A stretch of 64,000 nt of DNA from Huintestinicola sp050874005 (lineage in GTDB: Bacteria; Bacillota; Clostridia; Oscillospirales; Ruminococcaceae): contig NZ_JBNMJV010000004.1 in assembly GCF_050874005.1 (NCBI RefSeq), positions 1-64,000 of the forward strand. The letters run 5' to 3'. The notes below the pieces were generated by a model. That model worked only from the letters and a program-made list of their open reading frames with translations, searched no databases and was not told the origin of the DNA. Of the stretch, positions 1-6,576 are shown one piece after another; the first letter of the stretch is position 1; every line of letters starts with the position of its first letter. A program made the translations under genes and the position numbers.

Positions 1-69
1 ATATTCTTTTACCGCTTTCAGCTTTAGTTCTGTTGAATACTTCTTGTTCTTATGACTTCTTCTTGGCAT
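1..69 (-). CDS. Transposase OrfA N-terminus (partial, runs off window)
   Basis: Only the first 23 codons are present. The peptide is basic and starts MPRRSHKNKKYSTELKLKAV, the usual opening of an IS3-family OrfA helix-turn-helix protein that binds the element's inverted repeats. A GGGGG ribosome site lies about seven bases upstream of the ATG. Too short to say whether the full transposase is intact. Confidence 0.65.
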   Translation of the reverse strand, partial: MPRRSHKNKKYSTELKLKAVKEY

Positions 70-139
70 AAAATTACCCCCTTAGTGTAGTCTCGAAATT
101 TTTGTTTTTTCGAGTGTCTACTCTAAGGGGATTATATCA
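1..139 (-). mobile_element. End of an IS3-like insertion sequence
   Basis: The left edge holds one end of an insertion sequence that continues outside the window. A transposase start (position 69, minus strand) lies just inside an AT-rich end that, read inward on the minus strand, begins TGATATAATCCCC at about 139; IS3-family ends start with TG. CCCTTAG and CTAAGGG blocks at about 83-130 can form an imperfect stem. The family is inferred from the OrfA-like N-terminus and the TG end. The flanking target duplication cannot be checked. Confidence 0.6.
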
Positions 140-140
140 G

Positions 141-166
141 TTCGTGTCAGAGGCGGCTTTTTGTTT
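141..166 (+). other. Possible right half of a terminator cut by the IS
   Basis: Directly beyond the IS end the sequence reads TTCGTGTCAGAGGCGGC followed by TTTTTGTTTT. This looks like the descending arm and U-tract of an intrinsic terminator with no ascending arm present. I infer that the IS split a terminator. The missing arm would be on the other side of the element, outside the window. Confidence 0.3.
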
Positions 167-199
167 TATATATGATACAATATTTTTTTCCAAAAGGTC

Positions 200-228
200 T
201 TGACAAATTAAAACAGATGTGCTATAAT
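200..228 (+). promoter_or_regulatory. Strong sigma-A promoter, rightward, orphan
   Basis: TTGACA (200-205), a 17-base spacer and TATAAT (223-228) form a perfect vegetative promoter reading right. There is no plus-strand gene downstream; transcripts would run antisense into the GH25 lysozyme gene that ends at 252. Confidence 0.7.
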
Positions 229-234
229 GTATTC

Positions 235-248
235 GGAACTAAAGTTCC
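235..248. promoter_or_regulatory. LexA/SOS-box-like operator
   Basis: GGAAC-TAAA-GTTCC is a perfect palindrome that fits the Gram-positive LexA box core GAAC-N4-GTTC. It sits just after the -10 of the promoter at 200-228, where a repressor would block initiation. lexA itself lies at 7671-8258. Assignment is by motif and position only; it could also be a short hairpin at the end of the GH25 transcript. Confidence 0.4.
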
Positions 249-251
249 AGT

Positions 252-1250
252 TTATTTCTCTATCCGTATGTTCATATCCACAAGCCCTTCTATCCCGTCC
301 ACAACTCCCGAGCAGGAATACTGCCACATTCTGTAGTCATAGGTAAAATTGCAGGTGCGGTTATAGTCTGCAAGCCAGAGGGGTATGTCAGAAAGCTCGC
401 CCATATCATAGCGGAAAATTGCGGTGTTGATGGTAGAGTAGTACATCGGCTCATAGCCTGCTTCTATTATTCTGTCACAGAAAGCACGGCAGCAGGCGGT
501 CTGTATCTCACCCGAAAGCCCCTCGGTACGGGCAGGGTCCTCATCGGTGGGAAATTCCCAGTCGAACACTACGGGGTATGTCAGCTCCGCTCCCGTTTCC
601 GAAAGGAGGGATATCACATAGTCTGCTTCTTCCAGAGCTTCTTCGGGGGTAAGCGCCTGGGAAAAGAAATACACGCCCGTTTCTATCCCTGCCGCCTTTG
701 CGCCTTCAAGATTTCTTCTGAAATATTTATCCTCGGTGAGCTGGCCGGTTTCATATCCACGATAGCCTATGCGGAGAATGGCAAATTCCACTCCGTCTGC
801 TTTAACCGCCTGCCAGTCGATATTCTGCTGATAGGAGGACACGTCTATTCCGAAACGGCTGCGCTTGTTTCCGCTTTCGTCATACAGGGTCTTATGCTTT
901 TTTTCGTCAGTTTCAAGGAGGGTCATATCATAATCATTGAAAATTGCGCCGTTTATTTCGGGGTATTCTATTACGTCTATGCCGTTATCGTATATGTAGA
1001 CGGTATTTTCGTCCCGTGCATCAAGGAAAGCTGCCGTTCCGAGAACGGCTTCGGTTTCGGGAATTGCTGTCTCAAGAGCCGCATTCAGACGGGATATTTC
1101 TGCTTCCGCCATAGTTGCCGACGCTCTGAGGCTTTCATTGTCTTTACTTAGCCCCGAGGCTCTTGCGATAAACAGGCAGGCTGTTCCGAGGGTAAGTGCG
1201 GTCATTGCCGAAAGTATGATACAGGGGGCTGTAAGGGGGTTTTTACTCAT
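252..1250 (-). CDS. Membrane-anchored GH25 (lysozyme-type) hydrolase
   Basis: A 332-residue protein with an N-terminal membrane anchor (about 9-30), a possible coiled stretch (35-62) and a GH25 muramidase domain from about 132. FGIDVSSYQ places one active-site Asp near 136 and VVFDWEF gives Asp230/Glu232, as in lysozymes that cut the MurNAc-GlcNAc bond of peptidoglycan. The end reads MWQYS, typical of the family. The ATG at 1250 was chosen because AAAGGAATATTCACAA precedes it; an in-frame TTG at 1313 has no such site. It follows the phosphodiesterase-like gene on the same strand, separated by a structured 111-base spacer. Probably acts at the outer membrane face in wall turnover. Confidence 0.85.
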   Translation of the reverse strand: MSKNPLTAPCIILSAMTALTLGTACLFIARASGLSKDNESLRASATMAEAEISRLNAALETAIPETEAVLGTAAFLDARDENTVYIYDNGIDVIEYPEINGAIFNDYDMTLLETDEKKHKTLYDESGNKRSRFGIDVSSYQQNIDWQAVKADGVEFAILRIGYRGYETGQLTEDKYFRRNLEGAKAAGIETGVYFFSQALTPEEALEEADYVISLLSETGAELTYPVVFDWEFPTDEDPARTEGLSGEIQTACCRAFCDRIIEAGYEPMYYSTINTAIFRYDMGELSDIPLWLADYNRTCNFTYDYRMWQYSCSGVVDGIEGLVDMNIRIEK

Positions 1251-1271
1251 TTGTGAATATTCCTTTCGTGA

Positions 1272-1352
1272 GAATTTTGTGTTTTCCGTAAGGAAATCTT
1301 TGTCGGCAGACAAAGAAACAAAATTCGGTTTGAAAATCTTTGATTTTGAAAC
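1272..1352 (-). ncRNA. Structured intergenic RNA element, copy 1
   Basis: Between the phosphodiesterase-like and GH25 genes. Read on the minus strand it has a hairpin of GTTTCAAAATC with GATTTTCAAAC (1328-1352), then a 9-bp stem GAATTTTGT/ACAAAATTC (1272-1280 with 1318-1326) enclosing CTTTGTC/GACAAAG (1298-1315) and a small TTTCC/GGAAA stem. The same layout occurs upstream of pdxS at 31446-31528 with compensatory changes. Function unknown: small mobile repeat, or cis-acting leader. Confidence 0.5.
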
Positions 1353-1361
1353 ATTTCTCCT

Positions 1362-2450
1362 TTATTTTGAGATGGCGATAAGGGGAATTGTCATTTCGTC
1401 TTCGGTGAGACCTGCGTGGCTGCCTTTGAAACGACTTTCGGAATTTACTATCTGCATATCTCCGATGGCTATGGCAAGGAAATCTCCAAGCATTCTCTCA
1501 AGCTTGGGGTGGTTTTGTCCTGAGCCTAAAAGCTGCTTTTGAAGAAGCTCTTCCTTTGTGAGCAGGATAAACTCGTCTCCGAAATGCTCATTGAATGCCG
1601 ATTTGAAGCGGTCTTTCATTCCGTCTTTTACAAAGAGGTTCAACGCTCTCGGCTCCATTGAGGGCATTCGCACAAGACATTCGGTAAGGTCGGGATAATC
1701 GGTCAGGAGATTATTTTTTATATTTATATGCCCGTGGTCGGCGGTGACGATGAGCAGGGTATCGTCAAGGTCTGCGGCAAGCTGCTCGGTAGTTTTTTCC
1801 ATATCCATAAGAAGCTTCTTTATTTCCTCACCGTCTACGCCGCTTTTATGCATTGTGCAGTCGGGCTCGTCCCAGTAAGCATAGATGTAGTTTCGGTTCG
1901 GTTCAAGGCAATGCCTTTTGATATTACCGCATAACTCGCTGTAGGTCTGAGGACATTCTCCCCAGAATTTGGCAAGGTAATGGGCAGTTACTCCCGTTTT
2001 GCTTATTCTGTCACGGATATTTTCATAGGGAACATAGGTCCAAGCGGCGTTTATGTCAAGCTGCTCCCCCGTATCGCCGTCCGTGCCGAAAAAATACACG
2101 ATATTCCTGTCAAGCTCCTCAAAATAGCCCGTCCAGCCAAGCCACGCTGACTGATTTGGGAAAAGTCCGCTGTCCATAGCGGTGGTGGCGGCAACGGTGG
2201 TCGAGGGAAAAGTGGAGGAGTATTTCGTTATGAAATGTTTGCGGAAAAAGCCCTTGGGGGAAAGGTGCTTTTCCACAGAGCTTGCTCCCATTCCATCAAG
2301 GAGTATGATGACCACGTTTTTATATGGTCTGTTTAAAAGCCTGTCTGCTTGGGGCAGGGTGGGATTTGGCGGCTCTATGCCGTAATATTTCAGTACCGAA
2401 CAGGCTAAATTCGCTATGCTGTTTTTGTAGTCGGGGTATTTTATGTTCAC
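1362..2450 (-). CDS. Alkaline-phosphatase superfamily protein, type I phosphodiesterase-like
   Basis: A 362-residue soluble protein of the alkaline phosphatase/nucleotide pyrophosphatase superfamily. NVVIILLDGMGASS supplies the first metal-binding Asp (52); STFPSTTVAATTAMDSG (about 79-95) carries the nucleophile Thr; DHGHIN and SHAGLTEDEM near the C-terminus provide the remaining metal ligands. Such enzymes hydrolyse phosphomonoesters or diesters; the substrate is not evident. The start is GTG with AAGGAG seven bases upstream. A perfect promoter lies at 2490-2518. GH25 is the likely downstream partner, so a cell-envelope role is possible but inferred. Confidence 0.8.
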   Translation of the reverse strand: MNIKYPDYKNSIANLACSVLKYYGIEPPNPTLPQADRLLNRPYKNVVIILLDGMGASSVEKHLSPKGFFRKHFITKYSSTFPSTTVAATTAMDSGLFPNQSAWLGWTGYFEELDRNIVYFFGTDGDTGEQLDINAAWTYVPYENIRDRISKTGVTAHYLAKFWGECPQTYSELCGNIKRHCLEPNRNYIYAYWDEPDCTMHKSGVDGEEIKKLLMDMEKTTEQLAADLDDTLLIVTADHGHINIKNNLLTDYPDLTECLVRMPSMEPRALNLFVKDGMKDRFKSAFNEHFGDEFILLTKEELLQKQLLGSGQNHPKLERMLGDFLAIAIGDMQIVNSESRFKGSHAGLTEDEMTIPLIAISK

Positions 2451-2489
2451 TTTTCTGCTCCTTGTGTTTTTTTGAAAATCATCTTCTTT

Positions 2490-2518
2490 ATTATATCAGA
2501 CAAGCAAGGTTATGTCAA
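2490..2518 (-). promoter_or_regulatory. Sigma-A promoter of the phosphodiesterase-like gene
   Basis: On the minus strand TTGACA (2513-2518), 17 bases, TATAAT (2490-2495), about 40 bases upstream of the GTG start. Confidence 0.75.
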
Positions 2519-2530
2519 CTAAATGCAAAA

Positions 2531-2652
2531 ACCGCCCTCGTATCTGACACAAGGTCGGATACAAGAACGTTTTATTGCAGGGAGATGGCGGACGGGGCTT
2601 CAGGGACAAACCCTGTCCGCCTGTGAGTATATGCATACGTTTGACCGTATGC
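2531..2652. other. Gene-free stretch with three stable hairpins
   Basis: The 286-base gap between glnN and its downstream neighbour holds no plausible gene. It contains a GTATC/GATAC-based stem near 2539-2562, a long stem GGCGGAC with GTCCGCC (2587-2621) and a perfect GCATACG/CGTATGC hairpin (2633-2652). None has a U-tract, so they are not ordinary terminators. A structured 3' UTR or small RNA is possible. Confidence 0.35.
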
Positions 2653-2697
2653 AGCAGAAAATAGAAGTAAGCGTTAATAATACGGTGAAATGACAAA

Positions 2698-2724
2698 CAG
2701 CGCTCCCCGTAACGGGCAGCGCTG
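2698..2724 (-). terminator. Probable glnN terminator
   Basis: CAGCGCT-CCCG and CGGG-AGCGCTG form an 11-bp stem with one mismatch and a three-base loop right after glnN on its strand. It is followed by only a short TTTG, so termination may be incomplete. Confidence 0.5.
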
Positions 2725-2736
2725 CCTTCAATAAAA

Positions 2737-4842
2737 TCAAACTCTGAACATAAGATCGCCGTATGTGGGGAAGGGCCAGATGGTCTCGGGAGTAATGGTC
2801 TCAAGCTCGTCTGCCACTGCTCTGAGACTCTGCATTGCTGCAAATACTGTGTTTCTATAGTATTTTGCGGTTGCTTCTGCATCGCCTGCGTCACCTGCGC
2901 CGATAAGCTTTGTATCAAGCTCGTCGATTGCTTCGGAAATGCCTGCGTTAAGGGCTGTTACCTTATCTGCAAGCTTCTTCTCGAGGTCTGCGGATACACC
3001 TGCGGACTTCTTGGCATTTACGCTGTCGCAAAGCTCCTTGGCAAATTCCATACCTGCGGGAAGTATCTGCTTCTTTGCCATATCAAGCATTGTGAGTGCT
3101 TCGATATTGATGACCTTGGAGTAGTTCTCAAGAATGATCTCAGTTCTGGACTCAAGCTCTGTTCTTGTGTATACCTTGAACATCTCGAACATCTTGACGT
3201 TCTTCTCATCTGTATAGTGAGGAACTGCATCAACGGTGGAAACATAGTTGGGAAGTCCTCTTCTTGCTGCTTCCTCTACCCAGCTTGCATCATAGCCGTT
3301 GCCGTTGAAGATAACTCTCTTGTGCTTCTTGATGGTCTCAACAAGGAGCTTATTGAGCTCGGAGGTGAAGTCCTCTGCACCCTCGAGTCTGTCGGCAAAT
3401 TCCTTGAGGGAGTTTGCTACGATGGTATTCAGTATGCAGTTTGTGCAGGCGATAGTCTCGGAAGAACCAAGGCTTCTGAACTCGAACTTATTGCCTGTGA
3501 ATGCAAAGGGAGATGTTCTGTTTCTATCGGTGGTATCCTTGGGGAAGTTGGGAAGGGCTTCAACGCCGATAACAAATTCCTCGTTGGCACCGGACTTGAT
3601 CATTTCGCCTGTCTCGAGAGCGTCAAGGATCTGCTGAAGCTCGGAGCCTACGAAAATGGACATAATTGCGGGAGGTGCTTCGTTTGCGCCCAGACGGTGG
3701 TCATTGCCTGCGGAAGCAACTGAAAGTCTCAGCAGGTCTGCATTTTCATCAACTGCCTTGATGATAGCGGCAAGGAAGGTAAGGAACTGGATATTGTCCT
3801 TGGGGTTCTTGCCGGGGTCAAGAAGATTCTGACCGTCGTTGGTGGAAATGGACCAGTTATTGTGCTTACCGGAACCGTTAACGCCTGCAAAGGGCTTTTC
3901 GTGGAGGAGGCATACAAGACCGTGCTTGAGCGCTACCTTCTTCATAATTTCCATTGTGAGGGCGTTCTGGTCGGCTGCTACGTTAGATGTTGTAAAGATA
4001 GGAGCCATCTCGTGCTGTGCGGGAGCAACTTCGTTATGCTCGGTCTTGGAGTAGATTCCAAGCTTCCACAGCTCTTCGTCCAGCTCGGTCATATAATCGT
4101 GAACTCTTGTCTTGATATTTCCGAAGTAGTGATCCTCAAGCTCCTGACCCTTGGGTGCCTTTGCACCGAAAAGGGTTCTGCCTGTGTAGATAAGGTCTTT
4201 ACGCTGATCGTAAAGCTTCTTGTCTACGAGGAAGTATTCCTGCTCGGGTCCTACGGTGGTGGTTACTCTTGTTGCCTTGGAGCCGAAAAGCTTCAGAACT
4301 CTTACAGCCTGCTCGGAAATTACCTCCATTGAACGGAGAAGAGGAGTTTTCTTATCAAGTGTTTCACCTGTGTAGGAGCAGAATGCTGTGGGTATGTAGA
4401 GGGTCTTATCCTTGATAAATGCAGGAGATGTGGGGTCCCAGGCTGTATAGCCTCTTGCCTCAAAGGTGGCTCTCAGACCGCCAGAGGGGAAAGAAGACGC
4501 ATCGGGCTCGCCCTTGATAAGCTCCTTGCCGGAAAATTCCATTATTACCTTGCCGTCATCTGTGGGAGAGATAAAGGAATCGTGCTTCTCGGCGGACAGA
4601 CCGGTCATAGGGTGGAACCAGTGGGTATAGTGGGTAACACCCTTTTCCACTGCCCAATCCTTCATTGTTGCGGCGATAACGTCCGCTACATCGGGATCGA
4701 GAGCTGTTCCCATTGTCTTTGTTTTAAGCAGGGACTTGTACACATTCTTAGGAAGTCTCTGCTTCATTGTTTCCTCATTAAAAACGTTGCAGCCGAAATA
4801 ATCGGGCACGTTCTTAATTCCCTGAACTGTTGACTCTGACAT
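2737..4842 (-). CDS. glnN: Glutamine synthetase type III
   Basis: A 701-residue glutamine synthetase of the large type III (GlnN) class, matching the usual length of about 700; it makes glutamine from glutamate, ammonia and ATP. Visible family blocks are VGPEQEYFLVD, the NGSGKHNNWSI loop and NRTSPFAFTGNKFEFRSLGSSE near the nucleotide and glutamate sites. The start at 4842 is set by GGGAGGAATATAAT; a 15-codon upstream extension lacks one and would translate the leader. It is monocistronic, with its own promoter (4962-4990) and a terminator/antiterminator leader like that of urtA, suggesting nitrogen-responsive antitermination. Confidence 0.95.
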   Translation of the reverse strand: MSESTVQGIKNVPDYFGCNVFNEETMKQRLPKNVYKSLLKTKTMGTALDPDVADVIAATMKDWAVEKGVTHYTHWFHPMTGLSAEKHDSFISPTDDGKVIMEFSGKELIKGEPDASSFPSGGLRATFEARGYTAWDPTSPAFIKDKTLYIPTAFCSYTGETLDKKTPLLRSMEVISEQAVRVLKLFGSKATRVTTTVGPEQEYFLVDKKLYDQRKDLIYTGRTLFGAKAPKGQELEDHYFGNIKTRVHDYMTELDEELWKLGIYSKTEHNEVAPAQHEMAPIFTTSNVAADQNALTMEIMKKVALKHGLVCLLHEKPFAGVNGSGKHNNWSISTNDGQNLLDPGKNPKDNIQFLTFLAAIIKAVDENADLLRLSVASAGNDHRLGANEAPPAIMSIFVGSELQQILDALETGEMIKSGANEEFVIGVEALPNFPKDTTDRNRTSPFAFTGNKFEFRSLGSSETIACTNCILNTIVANSLKEFADRLEGAEDFTSELNKLLVETIKKHKRVIFNGNGYDASWVEEAARRGLPNYVSTVDAVPHYTDEKNVKMFEMFKVYTRTELESRTEIILENYSKVINIEALTMLDMAKKQILPAGMEFAKELCDSVNAKKSAGVSADLEKKLADKVTALNAGISEAIDELDTKLIGAGDAGDAEATAKYYRNTVFAAMQSLRAVADELETITPETIWPFPTYGDLMFRV

Positions 4843-4863
4843 ATTATATTCCTCCCAATTCAT

Positions 4864-4927
4864 CAAAAACAAAAGACGCCGAAGCACAGCTCACATATAA
4901 AATGAACTGTCCATCGGCGCCGTTGCC
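4864..4927 (-). promoter_or_regulatory. glnN leader: hexaloop antiterminator overlapping a terminator
   Basis: On the minus strand, GGC-AACGGC-GCC (4916-4927) forms a small hairpin with a six-base loop having A at position 1 and G at 4. Its 3' arm is also the start of an intrinsic terminator (4875-4920: CGCCGA/TCGGCG plus ACAGTTCA/TGAGCTGT, then TTTTGTTTTT). The two are mutually exclusive. A1/G4 hexaloops are the known target of ANTAR-domain antiterminators. I do not see the usual first hexaloop hairpin upstream. The urtA leader (39002-39050) has the same design. Confidence 0.6.
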
Positions 4928-4961
4928 TTTGAATTATTAACTTGTTTCTGAGTACAGTATT

Positions 4962-4990
4962 ATAATACACTATATATTTTAGTTTGTCAA
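4962..4990 (-). promoter_or_regulatory. glnN promoter
   Basis: TTGACA (4985-4990), 17-base spacer, TATTAT (4962-4967) on the minus strand. An overlapping TATAAT with a 20-base spacer is less likely. Confidence 0.75.
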
Positions 4991-5113
4991 GACCTTTTTT
5001 GAATTTTTTGCAAGATTTATAAATTATCCTGCATTTTGTGGCAGTTTTTTCATAATTCAGCCTATTTTATAAGGGATATTATGAATTTGCAGCCGCAAGT
5101 TGTTTCAAAATGC

Positions 5114-6430
5114 TTACGGAAGCAGACGGTTAAGGTCTCTGGGGAACATTGAAGCCTGACGGACATTCTGTGCGCCGATAAGCTTCATTACAAGTCTCTC
5201 AAGTCCAATTCCAAGACCGCCGTGAGGAGGAAGTCCGTACTTATGGCTCTCAAGATAGCTCTTGAAATCATCGGGGTCCAGTCCCTGAGCCTTCATCTTC
5301 TCGATCTGCTCGTTGTAATCGTGGATACGCTGACCGCCTGTGGTTATCTCAAGTCCTCTGAAAAGAAGGTCGAACTTGCAGGCTGTTCTGGGGTCTTCCT
5401 TGTCGTTCATTGCATAGAAAGGAGGCTTGGAGGAGGGGAAGTTTGTTACGAAAATAAACTCTGTGCCGTAGTTTTCCTTTGCATAGTTGCAGAGGAACAC
5501 CTCGTCCTCGGGTTCAAGGTCAAACTTGTTCTTTGCCTTGCTGCCCTTGATGAGAGCAACTGCGTCCTCGAACTTTATTGCAGGTATCTCGGTTATCTCG
5601 GGGATATCTGCGCCGAGAATGTTTATCTCCTGTGCATAGTTTTCCTTGAGATATGCCATAAGATAACGGAGCATTGCTGTCTCCATATTCATAACGTCGT
5701 ACATATCGTTGATGAAGCCCATCTCAAAGTCAAGTCCGATATACTCGTTCAGATGACGGGAGGTGGAGTGGCGCTCTGCACGGTAAACGGGAGCTATCTC
5801 GAATACTCTGTCAAAGAATGCCACCGCTGCCTGCTTATAGAACTGGGGGGACTGATTGAGGAATGCCTCGTTGTCAAAATAATCGAGACGGAAAATGTTT
5901 GCTCCGCCCTCAGCGCCCTGTGCTACGATCTTGGGGGTGTGTATCTCGGTGAATTTATTTTTAAGCATAAACTCTCTGAAGCCCGAAACTACGCCCTCCT
6001 GGAATTTGAAAACGGCTCTTTCATACGGATTTCTGAGAGAAACGCTTCTGTTGTCAAGATTTACGTCCAGACTGCAGCCCAGCTTCCTTGCGGAAACGTG
6101 GAGAGGATAATCATAATCGGGCTTATGGATAAGCTTTATGCCTGTAAGGGAAAGCTCAATGCCGTTATATGCTCTGTCGTCATTTTTAACAACGCCCTTT
6201 GCGGTCACAAAGCAGCCTTCCTTGATACCGTCGATGCTGTCGGGGCAGGTATCGGGGGAATAGACTGTCTGGATAAGATATCTTGCGGTCCTGAGAATTA
6301 CAAAGGCGAAACCGCCCATCTTCTTTACCTTATGAACGCAGGCGGAAATTTCGATCTCTTTGCCCTCGCTGCTCTTTGCTTCGTCGAGATCAAACTCGTT
6401 TATCAGCGTTTTTCCGTCGATTTTCTCCAT
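5114..6430 (-). CDS. aspS: Archaeal-type aspartyl-tRNA synthetase, probably non-discriminating
   Basis: A 438-residue class II synthetase of the archaeal/eukaryal AspRS type: an N-terminal OB-fold anticodon domain (about 25-110), no bacterial GAD insertion, motif 2 VYRAERHSTSRHLNEY and motif 3 GLGIGLERLVMKL at the end. Bacterial AspRS is normally about 590 residues, so this is the short form. In the OB fold the family segment containing Trp in discriminating enzymes reads VHKVKKMGG here, with His; that His is associated with enzymes that charge both tRNA-Asp and tRNA-Asn, giving Asp-tRNA-Asn for GatCAB. This specificity is inferred. It is preceded by a structured leader and a strong promoter. 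Confidence 0.88.
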   Translation of the reverse strand: MEKIDGKTLINEFDLDEAKSSEGKEIEISACVHKVKKMGGFAFVILRTARYLIQTVYSPDTCPDSIDGIKEGCFVTAKGVVKNDDRAYNGIELSLTGIKLIHKPDYDYPLHVSARKLGCSLDVNLDNRSVSLRNPYERAVFKFQEGVVSGFREFMLKNKFTEIHTPKIVAQGAEGGANIFRLDYFDNEAFLNQSPQFYKQAAVAFFDRVFEIAPVYRAERHSTSRHLNEYIGLDFEMGFINDMYDVMNMETAMLRYLMAYLKENYAQEINILGADIPEITEIPAIKFEDAVALIKGSKAKNKFDLEPEDEVFLCNYAKENYGTEFIFVTNFPSSKPPFYAMNDKEDPRTACKFDLLFRGLEITTGGQRIHDYNEQIEKMKAQGLDPDDFKSYLESHKYGLPPHGGLGIGLERLVMKLIGAQNVRQASMFPRDLNRLLP

Positions 6431-6452
6431 TTAGAATTACCATCCTTTCTGA

Positions 6453-6526
6453 GCCTTGCGAAAACACAAGACCCGTCCGAAAGTCAGCGCCTTCGGACTT
6501 TACGGCATTGGGACACTCCCTGCCGT
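6453..6526 (-). promoter_or_regulatory. Structured aspS 5' leader
   Basis: The roughly 105-base leader on the minus strand folds into three consecutive hairpins: ACGGCA/TGCCGT extended by GGGA/TCCC (6502-6526), GTCCGAA/TTCGGAC (6475-6498) and TCTTG/CAAGG (6453-6471). No T-box consensus and no U-tract were found, so the role is unclear. Confidence 0.4.
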
Positions 6527-6542
6527 CTTTTCCATAAAAATG

Positions 6543-6571
6543 ATTATATCATACCTTTTAACGGTTGTCAA
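6543..6571 (-). promoter_or_regulatory. aspS promoter
   Basis: TTGACA (6566-6571), 17 bases, TATAAT (6543-6548) on the minus strand, close to the 3' end of the CPBP protease gene. Confidence 0.8.
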
Positions 6572-6576
6572 TATGC

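Noticed and set aside
1251..1313. N-terminal extension of the GH25 protein from a TTG codon
   Set aside because: It would translate the structured intergenic element and has no ribosome site, while the ATG at 1250 has AAAGGAA at the right distance.
6432..6540. T-box riboswitch upstream of aspS
   Set aside because: No T-box bulge consensus, specifier loop or terminator was found in the leader.
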